Source: Psychrobacter sp.
Lineage (GTDB): Bacteria; Pseudomonadota; Gammaproteobacteria; Pseudomonadales; Moraxellaceae
Length of the DNA stretch: 53,122 nucleotides
Direction of reading: 5' to 3'
Assembly (NCBI RefSeq): GCF_030454045.1
Contig: NZ_JAKDJE010000013.1
Span: 1-53,122 of the forward strand
Part shown: piece by piece, positions 16,009 to 25,634 of the stretch
Numbering within the stretch: the stretch's first letter is position 1
Layout of the letters: the number at the start of each line of letters is the position of its first letter
The notes under the pieces: generated by a model
What the model was told of the DNA's origin: nothing
Databases searched by the model: none
Seen by the model: only the letters and a program-made list of their open reading frames with translations
Translations under genes and position numbers: made by a program

Positions 16009-17021
16009 AATATCGGCCCCAAACAGCAATTTTTCTTTCTAAATAATTCGTAAGAGAAGTCTTCACCTTTATATGGGTAACTTCTACCAGCGCCCATAAC
16101 AGAAGTTGTTCTACCAAATGGCTGACAGCATTTGCTATCTTCACTACTGCCTTTCTTTTTGGTTTGTGGTACTGGATATAACATAGTGTATTTATATTGG
16201 TCTTTTTGCATAATTGGTTGGACGTATGCACCACACAACCCTTTCTCTCCTGCTGTACCGTGAGTAAGTAGCTGTCTGTGCATCTTTGCCGTCATTCTTT
16301 GAGCAACCAATGAGCTTGCTTGTACAAGCGACACATGCGACCCTACACGGCCATTCATCGGGTACATGACCCCATTACACCCAGCGCACCAAAACAGCTT
16401 ATTTGAGCCAAATCCTGTACTTGATTTAACACAATCTCCTGCACATGCTGCCACTGCTAAAGGATTACTAAGTAAGAAAACATCAGGGTTCAACAACACG
16501 CTTAGTTCATCATCATCCCATAATGGATCAATCTCAGTCATATAACCCACGTCATAATCGCCTGTCTCTACGCATGGGTGTTCTACCATAATATCTAAGA
16601 TATAAAGAAGTGGATCTGCGTACCAGTGGGCTTGCCAAAATGAATTTTTTGTTCCATCTTCTTTGATTCTGACTTCACCTTCAGGCGCTTTAAACCCTAA
16701 ATCCAATTCCAGTCCACCAAGAGACACTAAACAATACGGTTTTCTTGTCACGTCTAATCGTCTCACTGGCTCCCAAAATCCTGTTTGAATACCGATAATA
16801 GGTGGTACAGCGCATGAGCATAAGATATCGCTTGGGTTCTCATTATCTTCTTGACCACCTCTATATAAATTATGGCCACCAATGGTTAAAGGGAATATGC
16901 AACTCCAACAAATATCCGTTATAGGGTTAGCAAACTTACCTACACACTTTCCACCTGCTGCATTGGCTGGGGCGAAAATTACAGACGTTACCATCAAAAA
17001 CACTGCTAATAACCACTTCAT
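16005..17021 (-). CDS. traU: TraU, F-type pilus assembly and DNA transfer protein
   Basis: TraU is a cysteine-rich periplasmic protein needed for pilus assembly and DNA transfer. The 338-residue product has a signal peptide ending PANA (about 21). It shows family hallmarks: FANPITDICWSCIFPLTIGG (about 30-49), CSCAVPPIIGIQTGFWEP, and many paired cysteines. It overlaps traW upstream and trbC downstream by 4 bp each, so the operon is tightly coupled. Confidence 0.95.
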   Translation of the reverse strand: MKWLLAVFLMVTSVIFAPANAAGGKCVGKFANPITDICWSCIFPLTIGGHNLYRGGQEDNENPSDILCSCAVPPIIGIQTGFWEPVRRLDVTRKPYCLVSLGGLELDLGFKAPEGEVRIKEDGTKNSFWQAHWYADPLLYILDIMVEHPCVETGDYDVGYMTEIDPLWDDDELSVLLNPDVFLLSNPLAVAACAGDCVKSSTGFGSNKLFWCAGCNGVMYPMNGRVGSHVSLVQASSLVAQRMTAKMHRQLLTHGTAGEKGLCGAYVQPIMQKDQYKYTMLYPVPQTKKKGSSEDSKCCQPFGRTTSVMGAGRSYPYKGEDFSYELFRKKNCCLGPIL

Positions 17022-17665
17022 TTGCCTAAATCCTTAGCTGGTATTACTTCAATCTTTAAAGACTTCCCTTCCTGACTTACTATCGCTGGCACTTCTTTAA
17101 TGTTGAATTGCGCGGTCAAGTAACTGCCTTGGTCAAAATAAACTTGCTGCCCCCACGCCTTACTTATATCAAACCAACTTCCTGCTATTAATACTGGTTT
17201 TAATTTTGCGCCTTGCTGCTTGACCATTTTTTTAACCGCTTTGACTTGTTCCTTATCTCTACCGTCAAAAAATATTATCTTCTTAGAAAGCGACATATAA
17301 TCTAGTGGATTGACTTTAGATCCTGCCGCTAGAAGTATTCTACCTTCGTCATCTGTTACTGCTTCGTCATATGTTTTTGTAGGGTTATGAAGCGTTTGAC
17401 TGCGCTTCTTTGCGGTTGTTATCGAATCATTAGGCTTTGGATTTTTTAAAGTGTGCAAGCTTTTTTTGATCGCTTTGTCTTTTAGTTTTTCAAGCTCACC
17501 ATTTTCTTGCATTACCATCAGCTTTTTTTTAATCTGCTCAACGGCATCTTGTTCTTTGATCTGATATGTCTTACCAATAACCCCTAAATCCTTAGCGCTC
17601 ACTTGTTGCGTTGACGCAAATAAAATAACGGTTAATATTGGTAATATTTTTGAATACACACTCAT
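17018..17665 (-). CDS. traW: TraW, F-type pilus assembly protein
   Basis: TraW is a periplasmic partner of TrbC. The 215-residue product has a signal peptide ending VSA (about 24), followed by the typical KDLGVIGKTYQIKEQDAVEQI start of the mature protein. The C-terminal half (IFFDGRDKEQV, KLKPVLIAGSWFD, VYFDQGSYLTAQFNIKEVPAIVSQ) is strongly TraW-like. A copy of the 14-bp palindrome lies in the signal-peptide codons (17606-17619). Confidence 0.93.
   Translation of the reverse strand: MSVYSKILPILTVILFASTQQVSAKDLGVIGKTYQIKEQDAVEQIKKKLMVMQENGELEKLKDKAIKKSLHTLKNPKPNDSITTAKKRSQTLHNPTKTYDEAVTDDEGRILLAAGSKVNPLDYMSLSKKIIFFDGRDKEQVKAVKKMVKQQGAKLKPVLIAGSWFDISKAWGQQVYFDQGSYLTAQFNIKEVPAIVSQEGKSLKIEVIPAKDLGK
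17606..17619. promoter_or_regulatory. 14-bp palindrome, site 2 (in traW)
   Basis: TTGCGTTGACGCAA, identical to site 1 but read in a different codon phase (Ala-Ser-Thr-Gln in TraW). Confidence 0.75.
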
Positions 17666-17690
17666 TACAACCCACCTTTTATATTATCTT

Positions 17691-18260
17691 TTAGAAGAAG
17701 CCATAAGCTTTTCCTCTAACTTCACTTTTATCTACTAAGCCTATTTCTGAATATCTTGAATCGTAACTGTCTTGGTGTGGTGCTTTAAAATAGTATTTGC
17801 CTTTTGGTATTACTCCCAACTCTTTTATCGGGTAAAGCTCGCGGTTATCTGCTGTAGCATTGGTTTTCGCTCTACCAACAAGCTTGTTGTTTATAAATAC
17901 CTCTCGACCCTTGACACTTACCACATCCCCTTCTGCCCCTACAATTTTCTTAATGAAAGTGAATCTTCTTCCTCTTTCATCTAAAAAACCGCGCTCTATA
18001 TCCCATTGACTTAAACCAGCGGTTGTATAGTAATTAAAGGCGGCATAATCGCCTTTTTTTGGTGTTTTCTTGTTATCTACAACAAAAAACTTTTGGGGCA
18101 AACTTTCAGTTAAGTTCCAATCAATCTCAAACCTTTTGCTGCTGGCCGCCATATAGATGACCGCACACAGCATAAATCCGATAAAAAGAAAGATGGCATT
18201 TGCTTTACTTAGCTTGCAGCCTAAAATGTATTTGTTGCCATTCTCTTGATAAATAATCAC
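17691..18260 (-). CDS. Signal peptidase S26-family protease of the transfer operon
   Basis: These type I signal peptidase-like enzymes (as RP4 TraF) mature pilin or other exported transfer proteins. The 189-residue protein has one membrane helix (about 20-40). The serine motif is in NLTESLPQKFF (Ser53), and the lysine is in FIKKIVGAEGD (about 102-112), with the expected spacing. It overlaps trbI by 4 bp and precedes traW by 25 bp. It may process the TraA prepilin, whose leader is long. Confidence 0.88.
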   Translation of the reverse strand: MIIYQENGNKYILGCKLSKANAIFLFIGFMLCAVIYMAASSKRFEIDWNLTESLPQKFFVVDNKKTPKKGDYAAFNYYTTAGLSQWDIERGFLDERGRRFTFIKKIVGAEGDVVSVKGREVFINNKLVGRAKTNATADNRELYPIKELGVIPKGKYYFKAPHQDSYDSRYSEIGLVDKSEVRGKAYGFF

Positions 18261-18910
18261 TTAACCTTGTTCCTTACCGTGTCTGTATAGTCCACCATTA
18301 CATTAGACTTTGCTTCTGTTAACACAGCCGCTTTATTGATAAGTACGCAACCACACTCTTCTGATACTTCTTCCACCGCTTTATTTAACTTTGCTGTGAA
18401 CATTTGAGCTTTGTTCAAGGAATCCACTTTTTGCTGCTCACTGATATACTCTGAGTTACTAAATGCCGATACGATATCCCTTTGGTTTTCATTAACAATT
18501 TCTTGAACATCAATAATTCCGATAGGCTTTGGCACTTTTTTGTACATCAGATAGCCTACAGGCGCTAAACAAACCAAAGTGAGAAGGGCTGACATAAAAA
18601 CAAGTAACATTCCATTTAACATACTCTCTGAAAGCCAGTTTCTCTTAAGCTTCTCCTTTTTTGTCAGTACCTTTTTTTCAACAACATCTTCTTTAGCTTC
18701 ATTGCTTTTAGGAGTCGTTTTTGTAACTTCCTCTACCATGACCACCTCTTCATCGAGGGTAATTCTTTGCTGGTCTTCTGCCTCTCTTTTCGCTTTTTCA
18801 GTCTTCCATTGCTCAAATTCAGCTTTTAGCTCGTCTTTATCTCCATCCTGTTTCGATTGCTCGTATGAATCACGGCCAACTTCTACTAGATTTTCTTCTT
18901 TGTCGCTCAT
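18257..18910 (-). CDS. trbI: TrbI-like inner-membrane protein (F-type)
   Basis: TrbI-F affects pilus extension and retraction. The product has 217 residues, longer than the F protein because of an acidic, coiled-coil N-terminal half (1-90). A single membrane helix follows (about 95-118), then a periplasmic domain beginning PIGIIDVQEIVNENQRD with the family pattern VLINKAAVL...DYTD near the end. It overlaps traC (ATGA) and the S26 gene by 4 bp. Confidence 0.8.
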   Translation of the reverse strand: MSDKEENLVEVGRDSYEQSKQDGDKDELKAEFEQWKTEKAKREAEDQQRITLDEEVVMVEEVTKTTPKSNEAKEDVVEKKVLTKKEKLKRNWLSESMLNGMLLVFMSALLTLVCLAPVGYLMYKKVPKPIGIIDVQEIVNENQRDIVSAFSNSEYISEQQKVDSLNKAQMFTAKLNKAVEEVSEECGCVLINKAAVLTEAKSNVMVDYTDTVRNKVK

Positions 18911-21561
18911 TCAATAACCTCCATTCCACGCCTTTGCGCCATGATGTTTAAAATATCTTTAGTATCTACGCCTTCATCACGTAGCTCTTGTACTTCGTTG
19001 TACACAAGCGCATTTGACGCTGATAATAGTAGGCTATATGGGTCTGCCACATGTCTAACTATATTCATACCCATAGGGCTTGTGATAAGAACCTCGGCAT
19101 ATCTTTCTTGTATCGTTTGCAATGATTCAAGATACTTAAACTTTGTATCATCTAAAGCAATGATAGATTCTTTCTTGGCTTGTTCTAACTTATCTAAATC
19201 TTGACGTAAGAACATCTTCCAATCAGCGTTTGCAAATGCGGCGGCGGCAGCCTTATTTAAAGCGGCATCTTGAATACTTTGTGTGCCAATACAGAAAATG
19301 CCACCATACTTACGCACACGTCTGTAACCCTCTTCAATAAAGTTTGCAGCGTCATCGTCATCACCTAATAAATCCCATGCTTCATCAATGACCATAATTT
19401 TCTTTCGAGTTCTTGATAAATACATCTGTGCGGTAATTCGCATAATTAGGGTAAGCACCACCACTTTTCTGAGATCTTTAAAGCTGTTTAATTCTTCAAG
19501 CTCCAACCCCACCATATCCCCATCTAGCTCTAGGTTAGCCTCACCGTTGAAAAACTTGCCATAGTTGCCTGTTGATGAATATGGACTAAGCTGTTTGGCA
19601 AGCCTAAACGCTTCTCGGTCATAATCGCCTTTTTCATCTCTCATAAGCTTTAGCATATTAATAACAACATCAACATCTGCACGTTCAGGCTGGTACTTGA
19701 TAATTTCTCCATTATCTTGCACCACTTCCATACCGTTAACAGACGCATAATAAGCGCTACTGATCGCCTCTCTTAACAAGGCTTTTGGATATGGTCTAAG
19801 CGGTTCATCTGAGGATGCCATTCTTGAATAAATAGGCACTAACATTTCAAGTTCTTTTTCAAAATCTTCTGCACCTGTAATCCAACTAAAAGGATTGATA
19901 CAGATAGGCGTTCTTCCATCAAAATCTAGGAAAATGCCTCCACTTCTTTCTACGATATTTCTAAATGAGCGCCCATTATCAATAACGTATGCCTGAGCAT
20001 TAACCCCTCGGTAAGCCATAATCAAATCACCTAACAAAACACTTTTTCCTGATCCTGAAGCGCCTGTTACGAATAAATTATAATTACCTGCGGTGTTAGC
20101 GAATAAATCTAAAAATACTGGATTCCCTTTTCTGCCGAAATAACACAGCACCTTGTTTTGACCTAATCCACTCCACTCACCAATGATAGGTGACATATCT
20201 ACTGCGTTTACTGTGGTTTTCGTGCTGATCAAACCTAATTTCTTTAAGTCGTCTCGTAAATCGCCATTAAAGGTTAAGGGTAAGCTGCTGTAGAATGCTG
20301 GCATTTGTATTGTTTCAAGACCGCATAATCTAAACCCCATAGACGACCAAAGGTTGGCTACCACTTGCTCATACTGGTTCAGCTTATTTCTTGGAGCAAA
20401 CAAGGTTACTGTATGATATACCTCGCAAATTGTACCCCCAGCTTCAAGCGCCTTATGTACATAAGCCCAATCTTTGGCTTGTTCAGCAAGTTCAGGCTGC
20501 CACTTGGCCATTGGTGATCTAGCGTTCTCTTTTGACCTTGTGTACTTCACCATCACCTTGTTTTCAGCTTCGTTTCTATCAATGAAGTAAGCACCCATTG
20601 TTATAATATAAGGACATGGATATTGAAGCGTGTTATTGAAAAAATCACCAATTGCTTTTTCCATCTGCCATAGCACTTTATATTTTGGGTATTTCTTCAT
20701 GCCAAGCGTTCTTGCTGATATTCTCTCGTCTTTCTCTAAACTGTATTCATCATCTGTATTTTCTGCCAACTCACCAAAAACAATTTCTTTGCTATTGACT
20801 GTTGCTACTGATCCAAAATCTAAAATTTGATTTTTGATCAACTTTCCCATATCAAACTTTATATTCCCTAAAACTACGTCTTCATGAAACATTGAGTTTG
20901 GGTTTATCAACATACTTAATATTCTGACCAATCCAATAGGTTTTAAATGAATACTATTAAATTGAGCTGACTTTAAATTAGAGATAATGTTTTCTCTTAA
21001 GTTTATAACATTTTCAACTTTTTCTCTATCATAAATATTACCTTTTATTGAAAAACTTAATAATAATGTATTTTTCTTTATGCTATAATTAGAGCCTGTA
21101 AATAGCGGTTTTCCTTTCGACTTCTTTATGTAGTTAACCTTCTGTTTTGCTAACTGTACAAATAAGTCTCCACTACTACTATTCTCAACTTTACTTCTGA
21201 TATCTACATAATCGTTAAAGTCATCTTCCATTGAAGAGCTTCCGATCATGCACCACTGCATACCGTAATTCTTTTCGATAACTGAATACATCGTATTTAG
21301 TCGTGTAATAATACTATCGTCTGCCCCTGATTGTGGTTGAACCTCCAAACAAAACGCCAAGCTGTCGTCTGTATAAAACAAATCTGTTTTTTCATCATGC
21401 AGCTCATAAGGCAACACTTCATTAATACCAAAAGTTTCTCTTAATCCTGATACCTCATCTTCTGTCGCATACTTTTTATTATTTATATCTAGGTTGGTAG
21501 CAAAGAAGTTATTAAATACATTCTTTGTTTTTTTATAAACTTTATCTAAGGTATCTTGCAT
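18907..21561 (-). CDS. traC: TraC, VirB4-family ATPase of the F-type system
   Basis: TraC/VirB4 powers pilus assembly and substrate movement at the inner membrane. At 884 residues it has the full two-domain form. An N-terminal VirB4-like domain (about 40-430) is followed by a P-loop ATPase with Walker A GASGSGKS (about 500-507), Walker B IMVIDEAWDLLGD (about 720-732) and the downstream FCIGTQSIQD motif. It begins 4 bp after a gene for an N-terminal-only paralogue (21566-22705). Confidence 0.95.
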   Translation of the reverse strand: MQDTLDKVYKKTKNVFNNFFATNLDINNKKYATEDEVSGLRETFGINEVLPYELHDEKTDLFYTDDSLAFCLEVQPQSGADDSIITRLNTMYSVIEKNYGMQWCMIGSSSMEDDFNDYVDIRSKVENSSSGDLFVQLAKQKVNYIKKSKGKPLFTGSNYSIKKNTLLLSFSIKGNIYDREKVENVINLRENIISNLKSAQFNSIHLKPIGLVRILSMLINPNSMFHEDVVLGNIKFDMGKLIKNQILDFGSVATVNSKEIVFGELAENTDDEYSLEKDERISARTLGMKKYPKYKVLWQMEKAIGDFFNNTLQYPCPYIITMGAYFIDRNEAENKVMVKYTRSKENARSPMAKWQPELAEQAKDWAYVHKALEAGGTICEVYHTVTLFAPRNKLNQYEQVVANLWSSMGFRLCGLETIQMPAFYSSLPLTFNGDLRDDLKKLGLISTKTTVNAVDMSPIIGEWSGLGQNKVLCYFGRKGNPVFLDLFANTAGNYNLFVTGASGSGKSVLLGDLIMAYRGVNAQAYVIDNGRSFRNIVERSGGIFLDFDGRTPICINPFSWITGAEDFEKELEMLVPIYSRMASSDEPLRPYPKALLREAISSAYYASVNGMEVVQDNGEIIKYQPERADVDVVINMLKLMRDEKGDYDREAFRLAKQLSPYSSTGNYGKFFNGEANLELDGDMVGLELEELNSFKDLRKVVVLTLIMRITAQMYLSRTRKKIMVIDEAWDLLGDDDDAANFIEEGYRRVRKYGGIFCIGTQSIQDAALNKAAAAAFANADWKMFLRQDLDKLEQAKKESIIALDDTKFKYLESLQTIQERYAEVLITSPMGMNIVRHVADPYSLLLSASNALVYNEVQELRDEGVDTKDILNIMAQRRGMEVIE

Positions 21562-21565
21562 AAGA

Positions 21566-22705
21566 TTACTCGCTTTCTTTATCTTGGTTGAGGCAAAAAA
21601 GTAATGGTAGAAAGTCCGTTCTACTTAATTCGCTTACTCTATGTAGCACCTTCATTTTTTCAATCTGATTGATGATATTACTATCAAGGTGTAGTGGAAT
21701 GAACATACTAAGTGCGCCAAGCTGTCTGTTCTTAATAACAGAATACTTATAGTCTATATGGCTTAGCTTGTCCTTTACCTTCTCTACATTGTCTAATATC
21801 CTTTCTTTAGGATCGTTTTGTGAGAAGCAACATATAAAACTATAAACACCAATCTTGTTGCCCATAATCTCTGACACGGTTGGTTTTTCTTTGTACTCTT
21901 CTTTGGGGTTATAGACCCCAACACTTACCATTATGATTTCAGGATCATTCTCAGTATTTTCACCTTTTAACACATTGTTATAAAAATCTACATCCAGCCT
22001 TTGTTCATCTTTCAAAATAGGGTATTGTTGTACACCTAATAATGATGATGAATAGCTTTTATTTGTTTTCTTATTTAAATAATGAATGCGATCTGATTTA
22101 CAAGAGACTTCAACTGTATCTTCACTTTTTATAAGCTGCTCTCTAATCAGCTTATCATTTTGGTAATATGGGCAAACCACACTTGTAAACTGTTCTTCAG
22201 GGAAAAATATTCTGTTTATATAGTCTAGTAAAAAACTAGGTGACACCTTGAAGGTGTCGTCTGCAATATCTTTGATACTACTTTCAATACCGTCAAAAGT
22301 TTCTACTAAACTATCAATCTCTTCTTTTTTTTCAATACCGCCACTACAAGATACGCTAAGTAAAAATTCATGGCCTTCAAGACTATCTTTATATCCATAG
22401 CTAAATATTTGAACACCATAACCTTTTGGTAATTTGTCTTTAATTAAACCTGTCAACTCTTCTAAAAAAACACCGTCTATATTCTTTTTCTTGAAGCTTA
22501 AACATTTCCCAATGATTGAAGGTGTGAAGTACACACCTTGCTCATCATCATACATTTCTATTAGACACATCTCTTCTATGCCAAAACTTTCAACAAAAGA
22601 TCTATTAGCGATATTTGCATCTGTATAGTTGCTAGATCCCAAGTTATCGCTTAAAAGCCAGCTTTCTATAGTCCTTTTTAATTGTCCGACAAAATCAAAA
22701 GCCAT
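21566..22705 (-). CDS. TraC N-terminal-domain paralogue lacking the ATPase
   Basis: This 379-residue protein resembles the N-terminal domain of the TraC encoded next to it. Shared landmarks are a (Y/H)D(D/E)...(V/L)(F/Y)(F/Y)T segment near 50-60 and the LG(V/M)(Q/K)(Q/K)YP...FNN-like stretch near 225-245. The order of blocks is also the same. It stops before any P-loop. It is a complete gene with its own start 5 bp after traV and no sign of a broken ATPase remnant, so it is probably a functional half-paralogue. I infer it could pair with TraC at the membrane. Confidence 0.7.
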   Translation of the reverse strand: MAFDFVGQLKRTIESWLLSDNLGSSNYTDANIANRSFVESFGIEEMCLIEMYDDEQGVYFTPSIIGKCLSFKKKNIDGVFLEELTGLIKDKLPKGYGVQIFSYGYKDSLEGHEFLLSVSCSGGIEKKEEIDSLVETFDGIESSIKDIADDTFKVSPSFLLDYINRIFFPEEQFTSVVCPYYQNDKLIREQLIKSEDTVEVSCKSDRIHYLNKKTNKSYSSSLLGVQQYPILKDEQRLDVDFYNNVLKGENTENDPEIIMVSVGVYNPKEEYKEKPTVSEIMGNKIGVYSFICCFSQNDPKERILDNVEKVKDKLSHIDYKYSVIKNRQLGALSMFIPLHLDSNIINQIEKMKVLHRVSELSRTDFLPLLFCLNQDKESE

Positions 22706-22709
22706 TTGA

Positions 22710-23474
22710 TCACTTTCCGTTTGCGTTAATTGAATATTGCTCTAATAGGTTTTCATCAATACTTCCTGAAATCTCTTTACTATAAGCTTCAGGGTTTTCT
22801 TGTATTGCCTTGGCAATATCTGAAGCTTTTCTAGCTGCTGAATATCCTGACGTTAATGCTTTATCTTGTACGTCTTTGAAACTGTCATCGTCTAAACCAG
22901 TCTCATTAGACTCTTTAGTAAAAGCATCTTCATCAGCCGTTATGCCAACATTATTAACTTTTGGAATATTAATGACTCGATCTTCTGAGGCACTATTGCG
23001 AACCACTGAGCTTGATACTGGGGCGTACTCGTCAATAATGTTGTTTTTATTATGAGCAAGTACCCAATCGCCATAATCGACAACTATGTATGCGTATGAC
23101 TGATCATAAAGAGTACGATCTACCGACTGCCAAGGCGCTACCCAAATCTTCATTATCTTTGGCTCTGTTCTTATAGGTATGCCACTATTTACGCCATACG
23201 TCATCGGTCGCCTTCCGTATGAGTCCGTACCAGCCTTGTTTCTTTCAGCGTAATTTACACCACCCAAATAGCTATAATCAGATTTCTTTTTGTCTTTTGC
23301 GCTAACTCCACCATGTTTACCCATGTTGGCATACACGCCACCCATAGAGTCACAACTAACCCCTTCAGGAGCAGCACAGCTAAAGTTACTGTCAGCATCT
23401 AAACCAGTTAAGCTGGCGCAACCTGATAAACCTAAGAATGATCCAATAGCAGTAACGATAAACACTTTCTTCAT
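22710..23474 (-). CDS. traV: TraV, outer-membrane lipoprotein of the F-type core complex
   Basis: TraV is the lipoprotein that, with TraK and TraB, forms the outer-membrane core complex. The start is placed at ATG 23474 (MKKVFIVT) rather than four codons upstream. A lipobox LSGC follows at about 17-20. The mature N-terminus has the family pattern FSCAAPEGVSCDSMGGVY with two cysteines. It overlaps the dsbC-like gene by 4 bp. Confidence 0.92.
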   Translation of the reverse strand: MKKVFIVTAIGSFLGLSGCASLTGLDADSNFSCAAPEGVSCDSMGGVYANMGKHGGVSAKDKKKSDYSYLGGVNYAERNKAGTDSYGRRPMTYGVNSGIPIRTEPKIMKIWVAPWQSVDRTLYDQSYAYIVVDYGDWVLAHNKNNIIDEYAPVSSSVVRNSASEDRVINIPKVNNVGITADEDAFTKESNETGLDDDSFKDVQDKALTSGYSAARKASDIAKAIQENPEAYSKEISGSIDENLLEQYSINANGK

Positions 23475-24271
23475 AGCAATACCCATTCTTTTAATTCATT
23501 AATTTCTGTATAACCGTACTTACTCATACCATTAGGCTTGATCATAAATGGTGTGCCTCTAATCCCCATTTCTTCAGCAAGATCAAGGTTTTTTTGAATA
23601 GGATTATTGCAACTGGCCATTACCACGCCTTTACCATTCAACATTTTGTTTTTAAGTGTCTGCTTTGGATTCTCAGAACACCAAATACTTATTGATTCAC
23701 TTTTATTCCCAAGCATGGGAATAATAAACTTATAAATTGTCACGTTATCAAGCTTGTCTAGCTCAACTTCTAACTTTTGGCAATATCCACAATTAGGATC
23801 GGTAAAGACAGCGAACACATTTTCACCATTCCCCTTTTTGATGACTAGCGCCTGATCTAAGTATTTTTTTGGCCATTCCGCTTTTGCATTTTCTGTGCTG
23901 CTTGCACTTACTTTACTGGCGGTCAAATCTGTTTGGGTGTGCATGTCATACACATGGCCAAACAAAAAGTATCTGCCTTCTTTGTCTGTATAAGCAATAT
24001 TGTTACCCATACTTATTTCATAAATGCCATATATAGGAGACTCTTCTACAGATTTTATTTGCGTAGATGGGTACTTACCTTTAATCTGCTTTTCAATCTC
24101 TGCGATATTGACTTTTTTTTGCGTCAACGCAACTTCTTTCTTTGCGTCCTCAACAATTACTTTTTTATTCTCAGTGCTTTCAGCATGAGCAATAAATGCA
24201 CCTGTTACAGCCATTGTGCCAATAAGTGCAACGCCTACCGCGCCAAGCTTGCCTTCTTTACTTTTAATCAT
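23471..24271 (-). CDS. DsbC-like periplasmic disulfide isomerase
   Basis: DsbC-type proteins reshuffle disulfides in the periplasm; F-type operons often carry one. The 266-residue product has a signal peptide or anchor (about 12-30), an N-terminal dimerisation-like region, and a thioredoxin fold with CGYC (about 160-163) in FTDPNCGYCQKLE. The cis-proline loop is IRGTPFMI near the C-terminus. It lies between traB and traV and overlaps both. Likely clients are the cysteine-rich TraN, TraU, TraH and TraV. Confidence 0.9.
   Translation of the reverse strand: MIKSKEGKLGAVGVALIGTMAVTGAFIAHAESTENKKVIVEDAKKEVALTQKKVNIAEIEKQIKGKYPSTQIKSVEESPIYGIYEISMGNNIAYTDKEGRYFLFGHVYDMHTQTDLTASKVSASSTENAKAEWPKKYLDQALVIKKGNGENVFAVFTDPNCGYCQKLEVELDKLDNVTIYKFIIPMLGNKSESISIWCSENPKQTLKNKMLNGKGVVMASCNNPIQKNLDLAEEMGIRGTPFMIKPNGMSKYGYTEINELKEWVLL
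24119..24132. promoter_or_regulatory. 14-bp palindrome, site 3 (in dsbC-like gene)
   Basis: TTGCGTCAACGCAA, the reverse complement of sites 1 and 2, within coding sequence (Ala-Leu-Thr-Gln). Confidence 0.75.
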
Positions 24272-25634
24272 CTGTTAATCTCCGTTTAGGTCTAGCGGTA
24301 GTAACTTTAGAATTGCCTTTGAGTTCCACACCATCAGGGAATTGGATACTTGAAGTCACTAATACTTCAGGTTTTCGACCAGCATCAATTTCAATCACAT
24401 CAAATAGCATTTCAGCTTGTCTCACATAGTAGTCAGAAAGTGCGCTTCCTGCTTTGCCAACGCCTCCCCCTATTCCTGCTCTAGCGACTTCTCCCCCATC
24501 TATACTTGTACTGGTTAAGCCACCTAATGAGGTTGTGCTACCTGCTGCTTGTTGCACTGCGCTACCTGTTGCGCCTACGACCCCTGCTAAGAATGATAAA
24601 CCAATAGATTTACCTTTCTTGCTAACTAATCGTCCTCTCATGCCTGATTTACCATCTTCACCAATAATGTAACCTTTAGCTGGCATTTCATAAGAAACCC
24701 CATTGATGATACAAGACAGCGATTCAATTCTAGCCATCATTCGCTCACTAGATAAATCACCCCAAGCCGCGCCTAAAAACCGACAATCTTTAATGTTGGC
24801 TTTTCTGTTATTAGGTAAATTTGCAAGGTTATTTACATGTAAAACTATTGGTAGCGGATTGCTTTGACCTTGACCGCCTGTAGGTGCATCAAGACCATTT
24901 AAAAGAGTGCCTGCGACAAATGAGGTAGATGGAATAAAGCTAGCTGTTGAGTTTGTCTTTCCACTTTTGTTACCTGTTCCTGCTGGAACAGTGCTTTTTG
25001 ATGATTTTTGGGGAATATCAAAACTAATCACTTCAACTTCTCGTGGTTGCGCTTGCATTGGCTGTTGTGCTGATCCACCGCCATTATTACTATTCGCATA
25101 ATTTGCTAGCGCGTCTGAAGCCCCACTTGAAGATCCACTAGGCGATGAATTAGCCTGATTTGGGTTTGGCAATACTGATCCGCTACTGGTGTTGTATGCT
25201 CCTTGGTTTGAAGATCCATAATTGCTGCTGTTGTTTGATCTGCTTGGTACTGGCACTTCAACTCTAGTGACTTTCTCAATAACTTGTGGTGGTTGGTTTT
25301 GTGTCTCATTAATCCTTTGGTTCATGGCGTTTAGCTCTAACAGCATTTGCTCGTTAGTTTGTGTCTGATCAGCAAGTTTTCTTTCCAAGTCTGCTAATTG
25401 CATACTTCTTTCTTCTTCTTGCTCTCCCATTGTTCGCCGCCACGAATCTTGATTGTCAATGCCGCCTACATCTTGCAAATCTACTGCCTGACTTTCATCT
25501 GCTGGTGTTTGTGCTTCTTCACTATCTAGCATGAACATTGACCCAAGCCCAACCATAGTGATCAAGCCTAATGCTGTACCACCAAGTACAAGCTGTTTTT
25601 TCTTACGCTCTTTATTTTGATCGACTGCACTCAT
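24264..25634 (-). CDS. traB: TraB, VirB10-like core complex protein
   Basis: TraB spans the periplasm from the inner membrane to the outer-membrane core. The 456-residue product has a short basic cytoplasmic N-terminus (1-14), a membrane helix (about 15-32), a coiled coil (about 65-105), and a Ser/Asn/Gly-rich linker (about 130-190). The VirB10-like C-terminal domain follows (FVAGTLLNGLDAPTGGQ, then a cysteine pair in CRFLGAAWGDLSSERMMARIESLSC). It overlaps traK by 1 bp and the dsbC-like gene by 8 bp. Confidence 0.95.
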   Translation of the reverse strand: MSAVDQNKERKKKQLVLGGTALGLITMVGLGSMFMLDSEEAQTPADESQAVDLQDVGGIDNQDSWRRTMGEQEEERSMQLADLERKLADQTQTNEQMLLELNAMNQRINETQNQPPQVIEKVTRVEVPVPSRSNNSSNYGSSNQGAYNTSSGSVLPNPNQANSSPSGSSSGASDALANYANSNNGGGSAQQPMQAQPREVEVISFDIPQKSSKSTVPAGTGNKSGKTNSTASFIPSTSFVAGTLLNGLDAPTGGQGQSNPLPIVLHVNNLANLPNNRKANIKDCRFLGAAWGDLSSERMMARIESLSCIINGVSYEMPAKGYIIGEDGKSGMRGRLVSKKGKSIGLSFLAGVVGATGSAVQQAAGSTTSLGGLTSTSIDGGEVARAGIGGGVGKAGSALSDYYVRQAEMLFDVIEIDAGRKPEVLVTSSIQFPDGVELKGNSKVTTARPKRRLTDD

